From the NCBI GenBank assembly GCA_001586965.3, contig LUCW03001718.1:1-64000 (forward strand): a DNA stretch of 64,000 nt, written 5' to 3'. Positions 45,912 through 57,820 of this stretch are shown here, in pieces. Position numbers and translations under genes: made by a program. The DNA comes from Sphaeroforma sirkka (lineage: Eukaryota > Opisthokonta > Ichthyosporea > Ichthyophonida). The notes beneath the pieces were generated by a model, which was not told the DNA's origin, did no database searches, and saw only the letters and a list, made by a program, of their open reading frames with translations. The number at the start of each line of letters is the position of its first letter. The stretch's first letter is position 1.

Positions 45912-47326
45912 GTGCGACAGTTTCTCCTAACTGTTTGTGCAAGTTCCAGAGCGTTAGGCCACAAATGTCCGTTCTGCTGTAGTTGAGCAACTGTATCTTC
46001 TGCTCTATGATGCCCAATCTCATGCTGACACAAGGTGAGCTGTGTGCGACGGCTTATCTCTTCCTCATCTGGAGAATCCGTCATGGCTACTTCCGAGGTA
46101 GCGATCGATACTAGCCGAGACGTATCTAATGGGGTGACTTTCGATACTGAGGACGGTTCTGCATATCCCAATCGTGCTGAAAACGTCGCTGGAAGGCTGT
46201 AACCATTGCGTGGGCCTACTCTGGCAATGACTGTGTGACCCCCCCATGGTGCCTTGCCACTCGCATACTTTCCGTATTTGAGGAAGGAGTGGGCTGTCCT
46301 TGAAACTAATACTGGGTCGCTTTGTAGAAGCGACTTGAATAACTGGAACCAAGGCTCGTGGGGCGCCCACGGTAGACACACCGTAGCTGTGGCCCTCTCT
46401 GATCGTATCTTGCGCAACATTCTATGGATTAATCTCCATGGTGGGTTCATCCATCCGTCTATATCTTTCCAACAATGTGCAAACGCTCCACCCCTGTCAT
46501 CGTCGGTGTAGTAGCGTGGCAAATGATGGTCCTGATGCGAAGCAAAGACATCGACATTATTCTCACCCACAATCCGTTGCGCTTGCTCAAATTAATCTGG
46601 AAAGAGTTGCCAACATTCTGCATATAGTACCTCCGGGTCCTCAGTCTCAACAGTTCCCTCATGAAGCCTAGACCACGCGTCTGGTAGCACGTTCTTTATA
46701 CCCGGGATGTGCGAGATAGTGAAATTGAAAGGCGCTATGATGTGGTGCCATCGTTGTAGCATCGGATTCAGCTTTAGCTGTGTGTTCATATACACCAAAG
46801 CCTTGTGATCAGTCAACACTGAAAAGCGTTGACCTTCGAGATGATCCCGGAAGTGTGTGAGACCATATACCAAGGCCAATAATTCCTTCATGGGTGTTGC
46901 GTAATTGCGCTGTGCTGCGTTGAGGGTCTTGCTGAAGAACATTAGGTATTGCTTCTTCCCTTCTATGGTCTGGAACAATGCACCTCCAATACCGTAGTCG
47001 CTTGCATCCGTTTCGAGTTGTAAAGGTACTTCGTCGACGGAAAATTTCAACACTACTGCCTCAACTATGGCTTGCTTCATAGCATCCCAAGCTTGCTGGT
47101 GTCTCTGTTCCCACCTGTCTCCAATGATTTCCTTAGGCTTCAGTCTTACAAATTCCCGGAGTCGGGCAACTACCTCTGTAAAGTTTGGTAGGTGCTCGTG
47201 AAGAAAGTTGGCTAATCCCAAAGCCGATGCAATGTCTTTGTACTTCTTCGGGGTTGGCCAGTCAATGAGCTTGGCCTGCTTTTCATGGCAAATATCAATT
47301 CCGGCCTTCGATACTCGCTTCCCTAG
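45869..47326 (-). pseudogene. B4 Dam-like domain, RNase H and RT end
   Basis: 45869-46570: NNVDVFASHQDHHLPRYYT, GWMNPPWRLIHRML, TATVCLPWAPHEPW, linker, zinc domain HEIGHHRAEDTV. 46592-47221: RNase H with ETDASDYGIGGALF, KELLALVYG, TDHKALVYMN and HIPGIKNVLPDAWSRL. The sequence ends in the RT thumb at 47326. Fossil. Confidence 0.8.
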
Positions 47327-47573
47327 TGTAGTAAGTATACGCGAGATAACTGTATCTCAACGTTCTCCCTCCTCAGGGAGGGGACGTTGTTCATTTATTA
47401 GTAATTATAAACAGTAATCCTAAAATGACTGACTCTTAAATGAGTCATTAGTCATGTGCTGTAAAACCAGCAAAACCCTAAAACCCAGTTTATCAGATTA
47501 TTCTGATAAACTGTAAAACTTGTAATAAACCTAAAATAATCAAATAAATATAAGTACTTGTATTCTGACCACA
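47327..47573 (-). repeat. C2 3' LTR
   Basis: 247 bp, TGTAGTAAGTATAC to TCTGACCACA on the plus strand; inverted copy of 42988-43238. The C-run at 47575-47582 is the coding-strand polypurine G-run. Confidence 0.86.
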
Positions 47574-48441
47574 ACCCCCCCCAAACTGAAGCACTGAACA
47601 AAGCAGTGTGCCAGTTTCAGAGATGATAAGAATAGCATAGTACCTTATGTGCTGGCATTATCCTCGAGAGCTAGAGCATTGTGCTGGCATTTATCCTCGA
47701 GAGCTAGAGCATTGTGCTGGCATTTATCCTCGAGAGCTAGAGCATTGTGCTGGCATTTATCCTCAGAGAGCTAGAGCATTGTGCTGGCATTTTACCTCAG
47801 AGAGCTAGAGGACCTGATGTGTGTACGTCTCGAGCGACCCGTCGTGTTTGAATTCTTGAAGCTACTGTTCATCTGTGTCAGCATATAGGAGTTTGGCAAG
47901 TACAATATAGGACTGTATTTGTGTCGGAGAAAAACTGCCAGTGGCAGAAACCGTGCAAACCATTAACCCGCTGTTTCAAAACAATGCCCAAGGAGTTGTT
48001 TGATTGATTTCGCTGTGTTATACTCCGAAGCAAGAGTGGCTCATTTAACCTCGCGAGCTTGAGCCGCTGACGATTTTCCCTCGCGAGCTCGAGTGCTAAC
48101 CGTTTATTCTCGCGAGCTCGAGTGGCTGGTTTATACTCGGGAGCTAGAGTCGCTGCTTTTTTATACTCAAGAGCTCGAGAGGCTGGTTTATACTCGGGAG
48201 CTAGAGTTGCTGGTTTATACTCGGGAGCTAGAGTCGCTGCTTTTTTATACTCAAGAGCTCGAGAGGCTGGTTTATACTCGGGAGCTAGAGTTGCTGGTTT
48301 ATACTCGGAGAGCTAGAGTCGCTGCTTTTTTATACTCAAGAGCTCGAGTGGCTGGTTTATACTCGGGAGCTAGAGTTGCTGGTTTATGCTCCAGAGCTTG
48401 AGCTCGATATCCGAGAACAAAGTTATATTGAAGATAAAGTA
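47574..48441 (-). repeat. C2 3' untranslated region with two minisatellites
   Basis: Array 1 (about 47650-47815): five units of about 33 bases around CTCGAGAGCTAGAGCATTG. Array 2 (about 48040-48400): ten or so units of 28-30 bases around GGAGCTAGAGTCGCTG and TTTATACTC. Long open frames here are only repeats of the unit. C1 has the same arrays with fewer array-2 units. Confidence 0.85.
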
Positions 48442-49292
48442 TTAGACTTGTGCACGTTGGCGCTTACGTGTCCGTGTCTGCGAAGCTTTGTGGTAGGCCG
48501 CGATATCGTTGGCATCATCAAAAGCTTCTGCTGTTTCCCACGTTGGTTCGCCTTCTCGCCATCTCACCAGGTATTCTAATTTCCCCGTCTCATCATTCGT
48601 ACGATGTGTGATAATATGGCGAAACTCAACCCCTCCTTTGGTCCATAAGTCTTCGTTAATTGGTGGGTCTGTGCGTCTATGCACTAAACGGAGGAGTTCC
48701 ACCCGTACCGGTTTGGTCTTGAATTCTGGTGGGGGGCGGAACCATCCTTGTTCGCTAACTCGTAGCGTTGGCCGTGTCTAGCTTTGACTACATATGGTCC
48801 AAACAATGGCCGCATAGCCTTCGTTGTTCGGCCTTCTGATCGTACCATGACCACATCTCCTTCGTCGAAATGTACCAAGTCGTGAGCATGCAGGCGGTCA
48901 AATGTCGTCGTAAGCTTGCCTGTATACTTCTTGGTAATGTGGTGGAGGGTCGGCAATATAGTGTCCTGTAACTGGTCTAATCGTTGTGCCCAGGTGTCAT
49001 TCGTCATCGGCTGAGAATCCGGTAACTCGTCCGTGAAATCGGCGAACGGAACATGGCGGCGGCCAAAGTACACGCTAAACGGTGCACTCTTATGGCGACG
49101 GGATATCCGAAGGTTCTGGTATAGCATCGTAAACGGAAGGCGTTCGTCCCATCGAAGGGGAACTGCCTCACAGCATTGTCGAATAGAACGTGTAATCTCC
49201 TTGTGACGTCGTTCTGCCGCGCCCAGCACTTGGGGTCGATATGGTGGAGACACCTTATGTAGCATCCCCACTTCCTGGACCAGAAGCTCCAC
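48442..49292 (-). pseudogene. C2 chromodomain and integrase C-terminal half
   Basis: 48442-48702: chromodomain (EYLVRWREGEPTWETAEAF) with a basic tail (TRTRKRQRAQ). 48684-49292: integrase from the glutamate region (GAAERRHKEITRS) through LRISRRHKSAPFSVYFGRRH to FDEGDVVMVRSEG and FGPYVVKARHGQRYEL. Fossil. Confidence 0.82.
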
Positions 49293-50623
49293 TAACTTGT
49301 TGGTGAACTCCTTCCCCCCATGTCTGTTTGGATTTTACGGGGAAACCATGTTCGCCAAAAAATCTCTATGAGTGTCTGTGTCGTGGTTTCCTTTGTCTTG
49401 TCCGGTGTGGCTCGAAGGATAGAATAGCCTGTGGCGATGTCTAAGACGTGAAGAATATAATTGTTCTTGCGTCTGGACTCCAGTGGCATCGGGATGTAGT
49501 CCACTTGAATATGGTCCCACGGGTAGCGTGCATCGATGCTAATCATCGGGTGGAAACCTTTACGAAGTGTGTACTGTCCCAAACATGTGCCACATTGCCG
49601 CTTAACTTCTGTGGCTAACTCAAGTGCCCCTGGCCAAATGTGACCGTTCTGACGAAGTTGTTGGACTGTGTCCGCCGCCCCATGATGTCCTTGTTCGTGT
49701 TGCGCTTGCGTGAGTTGCGTACGACGCTGTTTCTCCGCCGGACTCGCTTGTGCAAACGCCGGTTGACCCTCTGCATCTGCCAGTGCCACTGAGATTTCTC
49801 GCGCTGTGTCTAAGCACATGACATATTTTGTATGCTTTGGTTCTGCAAAACCAAGTCGCTGTGAAAACAGCGGGTCCAGTTTGAATCCATTGGGAGGACC
49901 CACCCGTGCTACTACGGTATGACCCCATGGTGTCTTCCCACATGCGTACTTAGCGTACTTGAGGAACGTGTGTGGTGTCCGTGGTACCAGCACCGGTTCT
50001 GTCTGCAATAACTGCTTGAACAGGTCGAACCATGGTGCTCTTGGTACCCATGGTAGACATACTGTGGCCCGTGCGCCGTCGGCTCGTATCTTGCGTAACA
50101 TCCTGTGTATCTGTTCCCAAGGCGGGTTCATCCATCCATCGACTATCGACCAGTCGTGGGCAAACGCTCCTTCCCCATCATCCTTCGTCCAGAACCGAGG
50201 AAGCTGAGCGTTGGTTGGGTCCGCAAATACATCTATGTCATTCGGTCCAAAGTGTTGTTGCGCTTGTTCAAAGTAACTAGGGAATAACTGCCAGCCGTCG
50301 GTATACATTATTTCGAGTTCGTCCTGCTCCGCTGTCCCCTCGTGTACTCTACTTAACATGTCCGGGAGCACATTTGACTCTCCTGGTATATGCGATATGG
50401 TAAAGTTGAATGGCGCGATGATATGATGCCATCTCTGAAGCATCGGATTAAGCTTGAGCTGTGTGTTCATATATACAAGGGCCTTGTGGTCCGTGAAGAC
50501 CGCAAACCGTTGCCCATCCAAGTATTCCCTGAAATGTGTCAGTCCATATACCAATGCCAGTAACTCCTTCATAGGTGTGGCGTAGTTCTGTTGCGCATGG
50601 TTCAGAGTCTTACTAAAGAACAT
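49292..50623 (-). pseudogene. C2 RNase H, Dam-like domain and integrase N-terminal half
   Basis: One open frame of 443 codons. RNase H to about residue 105 (KELLALVYGLTHF, TDHKALVYMN, HIPGESNVLPDMLSRV). Dam-like domain at about 127-215 (NDIDVFADPTNAQLPRFWT, GAFAHDW, GWMNPPWEQIHRML, TVCLPWVPRAPWFDLF). Linker KYACGKTPWGHTVV. Integrase zinc domain HEQGHHGAADTVQQLRQNGH with CGTCLGQ, then the first two catalytic aspartates (IQVDYIPMP, IQTDMG). The clearest view of the domain order in this window. Part of a broken element. Confidence 0.85.
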
Positions 50624-52097
50624 TAAGTAATGTTTCTTACCGTTGACCCATTGGAATAGCGCTCCCCTAAACCGTAATCGCTAGCGTCGGTTTCCAAGTT
50701 TAGAGGAATGCCGTCGACCGGAAAGTGTAACGCCACAGCATTCACCACTGCGTCTTTCATTGCCTGCCACGCCTGTGCATGTCTCTCCTCCCAACGATCA
50801 CCTATCAACTCCTTTGGTTTGAGTTTGCAAAATTCGCGCAAGGGTGCAACCGTGTTCGCGAAATTAGGCAGATGTTCGTGGAGGTAATTTGCTAAACCCA
50901 ACGCCGAGGCTATATCTTTGTATCGTTGTGGTGTGGGCCAGTCGATCAGCTTGGCCTGCTTTTCATGGTCAATGTCAATGCCTTGTGCCGATACTTTCTT
51001 CCCTAGGATCATGACTTCGGAGATAGCGAAGTGGCACTTGGCAGGGTTAAGCTTAAAACTGTGGTATGTTAAGCGTTGTATCACCTTCTGCACCGTCCTA
51101 ACGTGTTCGTCATAACCGTCACTGGCGATAACTATGTCATCGATATAGTGGTGAACCGGTAAGCCATCAAGTATTGTACTCAAGGTACGTTGAAACTGCT
51201 GCGTGAGTACATGAAGACCGAACGGTGCTGATGTGAACGAGTACTGATAACGTTCGTGTGTAAAACTAAATAAGTATTGTGAGTCTGGATGGATGGGCAG
51301 CCTGTGGTATGCAGCCGATATGTCCAGCGTCGTGTAGTACTTCTTACTCTTGAGGCGAGATATGAGTTCGTTGACCTTGGGGATCAGGAACTGGTCACCA
51401 GGAATAAGCGCGTTAACGGCACGCATGTAGAATAAACACACGCGTACCTTCTTGACGTTGCCTTCCGCATCGAATGTCGGTACCGCAAGGAGAGGAAGAT
51501 TAACAGTCGTTGGTGTCGTTCGTTTCGTGATCACCAAATCCGTCAACCACTTCTTCACTTGTTCATCCACATAGGGGAGCCATCGATCGGATACGAAGTT
51601 ACGCGCCGATCGCCGCATCTGCAACGCTTGTTCATGGGTTACTGGGATGGTTACCTCACTCCCTTCCAGACGACAGCGCGCGTTGTCGGCAATTTTCGCA
51701 TTGGCTTCCAAATCCTGTGCCAACCGTTCGCGTACATCGACGGGTTCCGTCGTGTTAGGTGCCTGTCGGCGTGGTATGGGTTCGAGGAGCTCTTCTAGTT
51801 CTGTGGGGTCTATTGGTGCAAGTGGCGATTGGATACCGCCTATGTATAGGCCCAAGCCTTTCAACATATCTTGCCCCACTATAACATCTATACCCGTCGG
51901 CAAGTTCATCAATTCTAATGAACCGTCGATAATTCTGGTACCGTACCTTATAGGTACCACTTCCGTCGTCCCCAGTCGAGGAGTTCGCACCGCCTTGTCA
52001 GCTAAATATATAAATGACCCAGGTGGTGCCGGAGTTATTGGTCGGCCAAGGAGGTCTGCGGATGTCTGTGAGATACAACTTCTATTTGCTCCCGTGT
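50623..52097 (-). pseudogene. C2 protease C-terminal part and reverse transcriptase
   Basis: Protease end (ELMNLPTGIDVIVGQDMLKG), then RT: LVITKRTTPTTVNLPLLAV, MRAVNALIPGDQFLIPKV, TTLDISAAYHRLPI, FTSAPFGLHVLTQQFQRTL, YIDDIVIASDGY, then the thumb and the RNase H start ETDASDYGLG. It ends at 52097, where B3 begins inside the protease active-site loop. Fossil. Confidence 0.84.
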
Positions 52098-52281
52098 TGT
52101 GGTAAAAGTCCCCTTAAACCACTATCAGTGTGAAGTTAGAATTAATTTACAATTAATTCACACGAGGTGATCTTATTTGTAGACCACGTAGACAATCAAA
52201 TATAAGAATAAATACACCAATCACTGAGCCTCAGGGAGACTCAGTAGGTTTTAGTATCGTATTTTGATGTGTTTTACTACA
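52098..52281 (+). repeat. B3 5' LTR
   Basis: 184 bp, TGTGGTAAAAGTCC to TTTTACTACA, then CATTTTTACGACTAG as in B1 and B2. Confidence 0.88.
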
Positions 52282-53289
52282 CATTTTTACGACTAGTTAC
52301 TTTAGGTGTATTATTCGATTTATCTCGAGGATAATAGTGGACGGAGAAGTTCATTTATTGACGAATTACAGGAGTTGATCTCCCTCAGAACCGGGTAGCT
52401 GAAAGGAGCTTGTGTCAGGCGACAGGAGCAAAGTCTTGAGCACAGGGGAGTTGATCACCCTCAGAACCGGATAGCTGAGAGGAGCTAGGCACAGTTTGGG
52501 AGAAACTGAGACAGAAAAAATGCGATTTCAACTCGTATTTTCAACAAATATCAACTACGGGAGCAAGTTTTGGTAATCAATTGGCTAGACGAAAAGACTG
52601 GCATGGTTAGAAGATCGATTTTTCGAAAATATCTCGGAGTCGAATGTTCGCCATCGTTGCATGCGCGAACTTCGATGGTCACGAAAGCATAGGAAAAAAA
52701 ATATATCACGGGGGGTATCGAACCCACGACCAACACACAACTAGAAGACATATTTACCGATGTTACAAGACAGAATACATTTTCGTATATATATATACAT
52801 ATATATATATATATACTTAAATTTCCATTCTAGAGAGAAAGGAAGTCAACGTAAGTGAATCAGCCGTAGGACCAACATAGCCTGGTACGGTTGTATGATT
52901 GTTGGTGAAAACTAAGGAGAACGTTATCACCGACGTATAAGGCGAATCGTCAAGATGCAGCGGACTCTTGCAAAGTACAGAAGAAATAGTACATGCAAAA
53001 GTAGACAGCACTTATCAGGCATCGTGCAAGTACACTCAAGTTGGTTTGAATAAGGAATTTGTTTTTTTGGTTTTCCAACTTCATAACCGATGTATCTACC
53101 TTGGGCTTCAAGGTTATTCTTGGGAACCTTGACCTGAACTTCCTGGCTGCAGGCCTCGGATTTGATTGATGTTGGAGTACAGTGGTCCGAAGGTTGGATT
53201 AAAGGAGCATTCAGAACGCTAGAACACGACAGGCGGTTGATCATTGAACACGCTTCGAGTCTATCAGCAACTCTTAATTACTCCTATAG
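52282..53289 (+). repeat. B3 leader
   Basis: Non-coding. The post-LTR word TTACGACTAGTTACTTTAGG is followed by a short internal duplication (CAGGAGTTGATC / GGAGTTGATCACCC) and the tRNA-like segment. Next come a TA run (52788-52815) and leader sequence shared inverted with B2 36700-37240. It joins gag abruptly near 53290. Confidence 0.75.
52694..52790 (-). repeat. tRNA-like segment antisense to the B3 leader
   Basis: On the minus strand: TGTAACATCGGTAAATATG, an anticodon-arm-sized stretch, the T-arm-like hairpin TGGGTTCGATACCCC with B-box GGTTCGATACC, and a T-run (52694-52701 as A on the plus strand). Same segment as in B2 at 38195-38282. A poor A-box and missing acceptor stem argue against a normal tRNA gene. 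Confidence 0.6.
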
Positions 53290-53954
53290 ACAGAGCAAAG
53301 AGAGCCTGGGAGCGAGCAGCACAAGGGCAAGGACTTTCCCAAGCGGTTGCTTAATCACTGCCTCATACAGGCCCTCGAGGACCTGACAGGTAATATGACG
53401 TATGAACACGCTACAACACCACATAGGTTGGGACCACCTGGAGACTGAAGACCTTCTCCGCATTTTAAATCCAGACATACAAGAAACCGATGCCATCCTC
53501 AGACAACGGGTACGGACACAGATGAATGTGGGGGGATAGGCGTAGACAGTTTCCAGCCCAACAACGAGATCGTAATTTGAATACGAATACAGGAGGAGGC
53601 AGCACACAACGCACAAGCACGTCTACGACCACCACGTGTTACGCGTGCAGAGCGGGTGCCCCACCCAGTTTCAGGCATATATCATCCTGCAAGCACTACC
53701 AGTCGAACAAAAGGGTTGGATTCACATCCAACTCGGGCCGAGGATTTAAGCAAGGCGTATCCTTCGATAAGAGTTTGCCCGCGGTCAACACCATTACGGC
53801 TCTAACAGACTCGGACGACCAGCAAACGGAGCAGGAGGAGACCACGCCTACAGACACACACCATTGCTTCCATACTGGCACACCCAGACGAAATCGAACA
53901 GGGTGAGTTAGAAGAGGATGCAACGTGGGAAACCATAGGCAGCGATCAGGAATA
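53290..53954 (+). pseudogene. B3 gag, C-terminal third only
   Basis: Capsid end (LNHCLIQALEDLTG region), the basic linker (GDRRRQFPAQQRDRN) and the zinc-knuckle-like CYACRAGAPPSFRHISSC, then the acidic spacer before protease. The upstream two thirds of gag are absent. Fossil. Confidence 0.78.
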
Positions 53955-53964
53955 GGACGTAAGG

Positions 53965-55307
53965 GTGTCGGATGTAGATGCAACTTTAGTTTTCCCGTCT
54001 AGCACACCTGTGATACTATCGATCAAAGATCCATTACTTTCAATGGACAATCGAGTATTCATATCCATCCTGATTAACGGTAAGACATGCAGGGCGTTAG
54101 TGGATTCTGGGGCAAACAGAAGTTGCATTGATTCGACATCCGCACACGATTGGGGATTGCAAATTAAGTCGGCTCCGGAGGGATCCTATATATACCTAGC
54201 TGATCGTAGTCTTCGTACACGGCGAATAGGCTCAACCGTACAAACTCCAGTACGATATGGTCTAGAGCTCACAGAACAGTCTTTCGAGCTAATGAATCTA
54301 CCACCGGCTATCGACGCGATCGTAGGCCAGGATCTTATGCCTGGCTTAGGGCTATACGTGGAGGCCTTCAATCGCCATTCTCACCCATAGATCCAACGGA
54401 GCTAGACAAACTATTGGAACCAATACCGCTGAGACGACCACCAGATTTGACCGAGGAAACCGGTGTTCGCCTGGAACTAGACAAGGAACTGAGGGACAAT
54501 GACGGTATTCGAGAAAAGGACAGGTGCAGACTGGAAGGAGGCGAAGTTAGATTGCCAGTGACACCAGATCAAGCTGCAAGGATGCGGAAGGCAGTAAGGA
54601 ACTTTGTAGCAGACAAATGGATACCATGGGTAGATAGACAGGTGCAGAAGTGGATTCAAGATTTGGTCATAGTTCAAAGGGATACAGCCACTTCCGTCAA
54701 CTTACCCTTGCTCGCCGTGCCAGAGTATACTCAATCTGGAGAACTAAAGAAAGTGCGAGTGTGTTTGGACCTCAGAGCGGTGAATGCATTAATACCGGCG
54801 GATCAGTTCATTATTCCCCGTATCAACGACATCATTGGTAACATCAAAGGGAAGAGATATTACACGACATTGGATCTAACCGCAGCGTACCATCGACTCC
54901 CAATTCACCCTGATTCTCAGTATCTATTCAGTTTCACACATGGCAAAAGCCAGTATTCCTTTACATCAGCGCCATTTGGACTACACACACTGACGCAGCA
55001 GTTTCAGCGTACACTGAGTGTGATATTGCAAGGACTTCCGGCACACCACTACCTGGACGACATCGTAATAGCAACAGATGACTACGAGGAACACGTACGA
55101 GTAGTGAAAGAGGTCATTCGGCGGCTGACGTACCACAGTTTCAAGCTAAACCCTTCAAAATGTCATTTTGCAGTCAAAGAAGTCATGATCCTAGGGAAGC
55201 GAGTATCGAAGGCCGGAATTGATATTTGCCATGAAAAAAGCAGGCCAAGCTCATTGACTGGCCAACCCCGAAGAAGTACAAAGACATTGCATCGGCCTTG
55301 GGATTAG
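53965..55307 (+). pseudogene. B3 protease and reverse transcriptase
   Basis: Protease SGANRSCIDS and DAIVGQDLMPGLGLY (53965-54390). RT at 54414-55307 with WIQDLVIVQRDTATSVNLPL, VCLDLRAVNALIPADQF, TTLDLTAAYHRLPI and YLDDIVIATDDY. Closely matches B2. Fossil. Confidence 0.83.
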
Positions 55308-56593
55308 CCAACTTTCTTCACGAGCACCTACCAAACTTTGCAGAGGTAGTTGCCCCACTCCGGGAATTTGTAAGACTGAAGCCTAAGGAAATCATTGGAG
55401 ACAGGTGGGAACAGAGACACCAGCAAGCTTGGGATGCCATGAAGCAAGCCATAGTTGAGGCAGTAGTGTTGAAATTTCCCGTCGACGAAGTACCTTTACA
55501 ACTCGAAACGGATGCAAGCGACTACGGTATTGGAGGTGCATTGTTCCAGACCATAGAAGGGAAGAAGCAATACCTAATGTTCTTCAGCAAGACCCTCAAC
55601 GCAGCACAGCGCAATTACGCAACACCCATGAAGGAATTATTGGCCTTGGTATATGGTCTCACACACTTCCGGGATCATCTCGAAGGTCAACGCTTTTCAG
55701 TGTTGACTGATCACAAGGCTTTGGTGTATATGAACACACAGCTAAAGCTGAATCCGATGCTACAACGATGGCATCACATCATAGCGCCTTTCAATTTTAC
55801 TATCTCGCACATCCCGGGTATAAAGAACGTGTTACCAGACGCGTGGTCTAGGCTTCATGAGGAACTGTTGAGACTGAGGACCCGGAGGTACTATATGCAG
55901 AATGTTGGCAACTTTTTTCCAGACTACTTTGAGCAAGCGCAACGGATTATGGGTGAGAATAATGTCGATGTCTTTGCTTCGCATCAGGACCATCATTTGC
56001 CACGCTACTACACCGACGATGACAGGGGTGGAGCGTTTGCACATTGTTGGAAAGATATAGACGGATGGATGAACCCACCATGGAGATTAATCCATAGAAT
56101 GTTGCGCAAGATACGATCAGAGAGGGCCACAGCTACGGTGTGTCTACCGTGGGCGCCCCACGAGCCTTGGTTCCAGTTATTCAAGTCGCTTCTACAAAGA
56201 GACCCAGTATTAGTTCCAAGGACAGCCCACTCCTTCCTCAAATACGGAAAGTATGCGAGTGGCAAGGCACCATGGGGTCACACAGTCATTGCCAGAGTAG
56301 GCCCACGCAATGGTTACAGCCTTCCAGCGACGTTTTCAGCACGATTGGGATATGCAGAACCGTCCTCAGTATCGAAAGTCACCCCATTAGATACGTCTCG
56401 GCTAGTATCGATCGCTATCTCGGAAGTAGCCATGACGGATTCTCCAGATGAGGAAGAGATAAGCCGTCGCACACAGCTCACCTTGTGCCAGCATGAGATT
56501 GGGCATCATAGAGCAGAAGATACAGTTGCTCAACTACAGCAGAACGGACATTTGTGGCCTAACGCTCTGGAACTTGCACAAACAGTTATTTAG
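55298..56593 (+). pseudogene. B3 RNase H, Dam-like domain, integrase zinc domain
   Basis: 431 codons open: RNase H (ETDASDYGIGGALF, KELLALVYG, TDHKALVYMN, HIPGIKNVLPDAWSRL), Dam-like block (NNVDVFASHQDHHLPRYYT, GWMNPPWRLIHRML, TATVCLPWAPHEPWFQLF), linker, and HEIGHHRAEDTVAQLQQNGH. Fossil. Confidence 0.83.
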
Positions 56594-57820
56594 AGAAACT
56601 GTCGCACATGTCTAGGACAGAGGGTGTTACGAAAGGGATTTCACCCGATGATTAATATAACGGCAAAGTATCCGTGGGATCATATTCAAGTCGACATGAT
56701 TCCAATGCCACTAGTTTCAGCAGCAGGAAATCGATATATATTGCACGTCTTGGATATAGCAACGGGGTACTCGATATTGAGACAACGGCCACAAAGTCAG
56801 CAGAAGTGGTGACATCTAAACTTATGGAGGTGTTTGGGGAACATGGTTTTCCCAGGAAAATTCAATCAGACGAGGGAGGCGAGTTTTCGAACAAGATTGT
56901 TAAATTAATAACTCAAGAAGTTGGAGTGATGCATGCAAAGTCGCCACCATATCGTCCTCAGGTTCTGGGAGCAGCGGAGAGAAGACACAGAGACATCCAC
57001 GAAGGAGTTCGCAAGCTATGTGAATCTTTTGCCTACGGCATGGGATGTCCGACTACCACTTATTATGCTGTGCCAGAACCTCCGAATATCTCGGCGACAC
57101 AAGACAGCACCATTCAGTGCTTACTTCGGTCGCCGTCATGTTCCGTTTGCTGACTTCACGGATGACCTTCCGGGGAATCAGCCGGTCACCAATGAGGCTT
57201 GGGCACACCGGCTGGATCGTTTGCACGACACTATCTTGCCGACGCTTTACAAGGTCACGCAGAAATACGCAGACACACTATCCAGGCAGTTTGACCGCCT
57301 CCATGCTTACGATTTTATCGCCTTTCAACCAGGGGATGTGGTAATGGTACGGTCCGAAGGTCGCACAACCAAAGCAATGCGACCAATGTTTGGACCATAC
57401 GTTGTCAAAGCCAGACAGGGACAAGGATATGAACTGACACACAAGGATGGTTCACTTCCAGATACTTTCAAAGGTAAACCAGTTAGAGTGGAACATTTTT
57501 TGCGACTAGTCCATAGAGCCACCGAAAAGCCTTTAGAAGATCATATGTGGCAGGATAGTTCTCGTTCCGTTACATCATTCGACATAGACAGAATGATTCC
57601 ACAGGGAATACAGAATACTTGGTTCGCTGGCGGGATGGTGATCCAACTTGGGAGTCAGCCGAAGCTTTTGACGATCCGAATGACATCGCGGCATACCACA
57701 AAGCCGAGCAAACTCGGCAGAAGAAGAAAGCGGCACAACAACAATAATTCCAACGTTACGTTGATGAATACTAGATGTCTATCATCTACTTCCGGATCGG
57801 AGTTTTGTCTCTCCTCGTGA
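56594..57820 (+). pseudogene. B3 integrase core and chromodomain
   Basis: IQVDMIPMP, IQSDEGGEFSNKI, GAAERRHRDI, LRISRRHKTAPFSAYFGRRH, FQPGDVVMVRSEGRTTKAM and FGPYVVKARQGQGYEL in order. The chromodomain region lies at 57550-57720. Several frames; fossil. Confidence 0.8.

Larger units (their letters stand above)
44137..47326 (-). mobile_element. B4: 3' half of a family B element
   Basis: Minus-strand 3' LTR (44137-44319), 3' untranslated region, chromodomain, integrase, Dam-like domain, RNase H and the end of RT. It stops at 47326, where the C2 3' LTR begins. The left flank is C3. It is closely similar to B2 and B3. About four or five breaks besides the cut ends. Confidence 0.84.

Noticed and set aside
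47640-48400. CRISPR-like array
   Set aside because: Units are contiguous tandem repeats without unique spacers, in a eukaryotic retroelement 3' end.
48093-48401. Open frame with repeated YTRELE-type units, and similar frames at 42702-42911
   Set aside because: They follow the tandem minisatellite units in the C 3' untranslated region and are not shared as a frame between C1 and C2.
52281-52300. Direct complementarity between the leader start and the downstream tRNA-like segment as a primer system
   Set aside because: I looked for pairing with the T-arm and 3' end of the segment and saw none.
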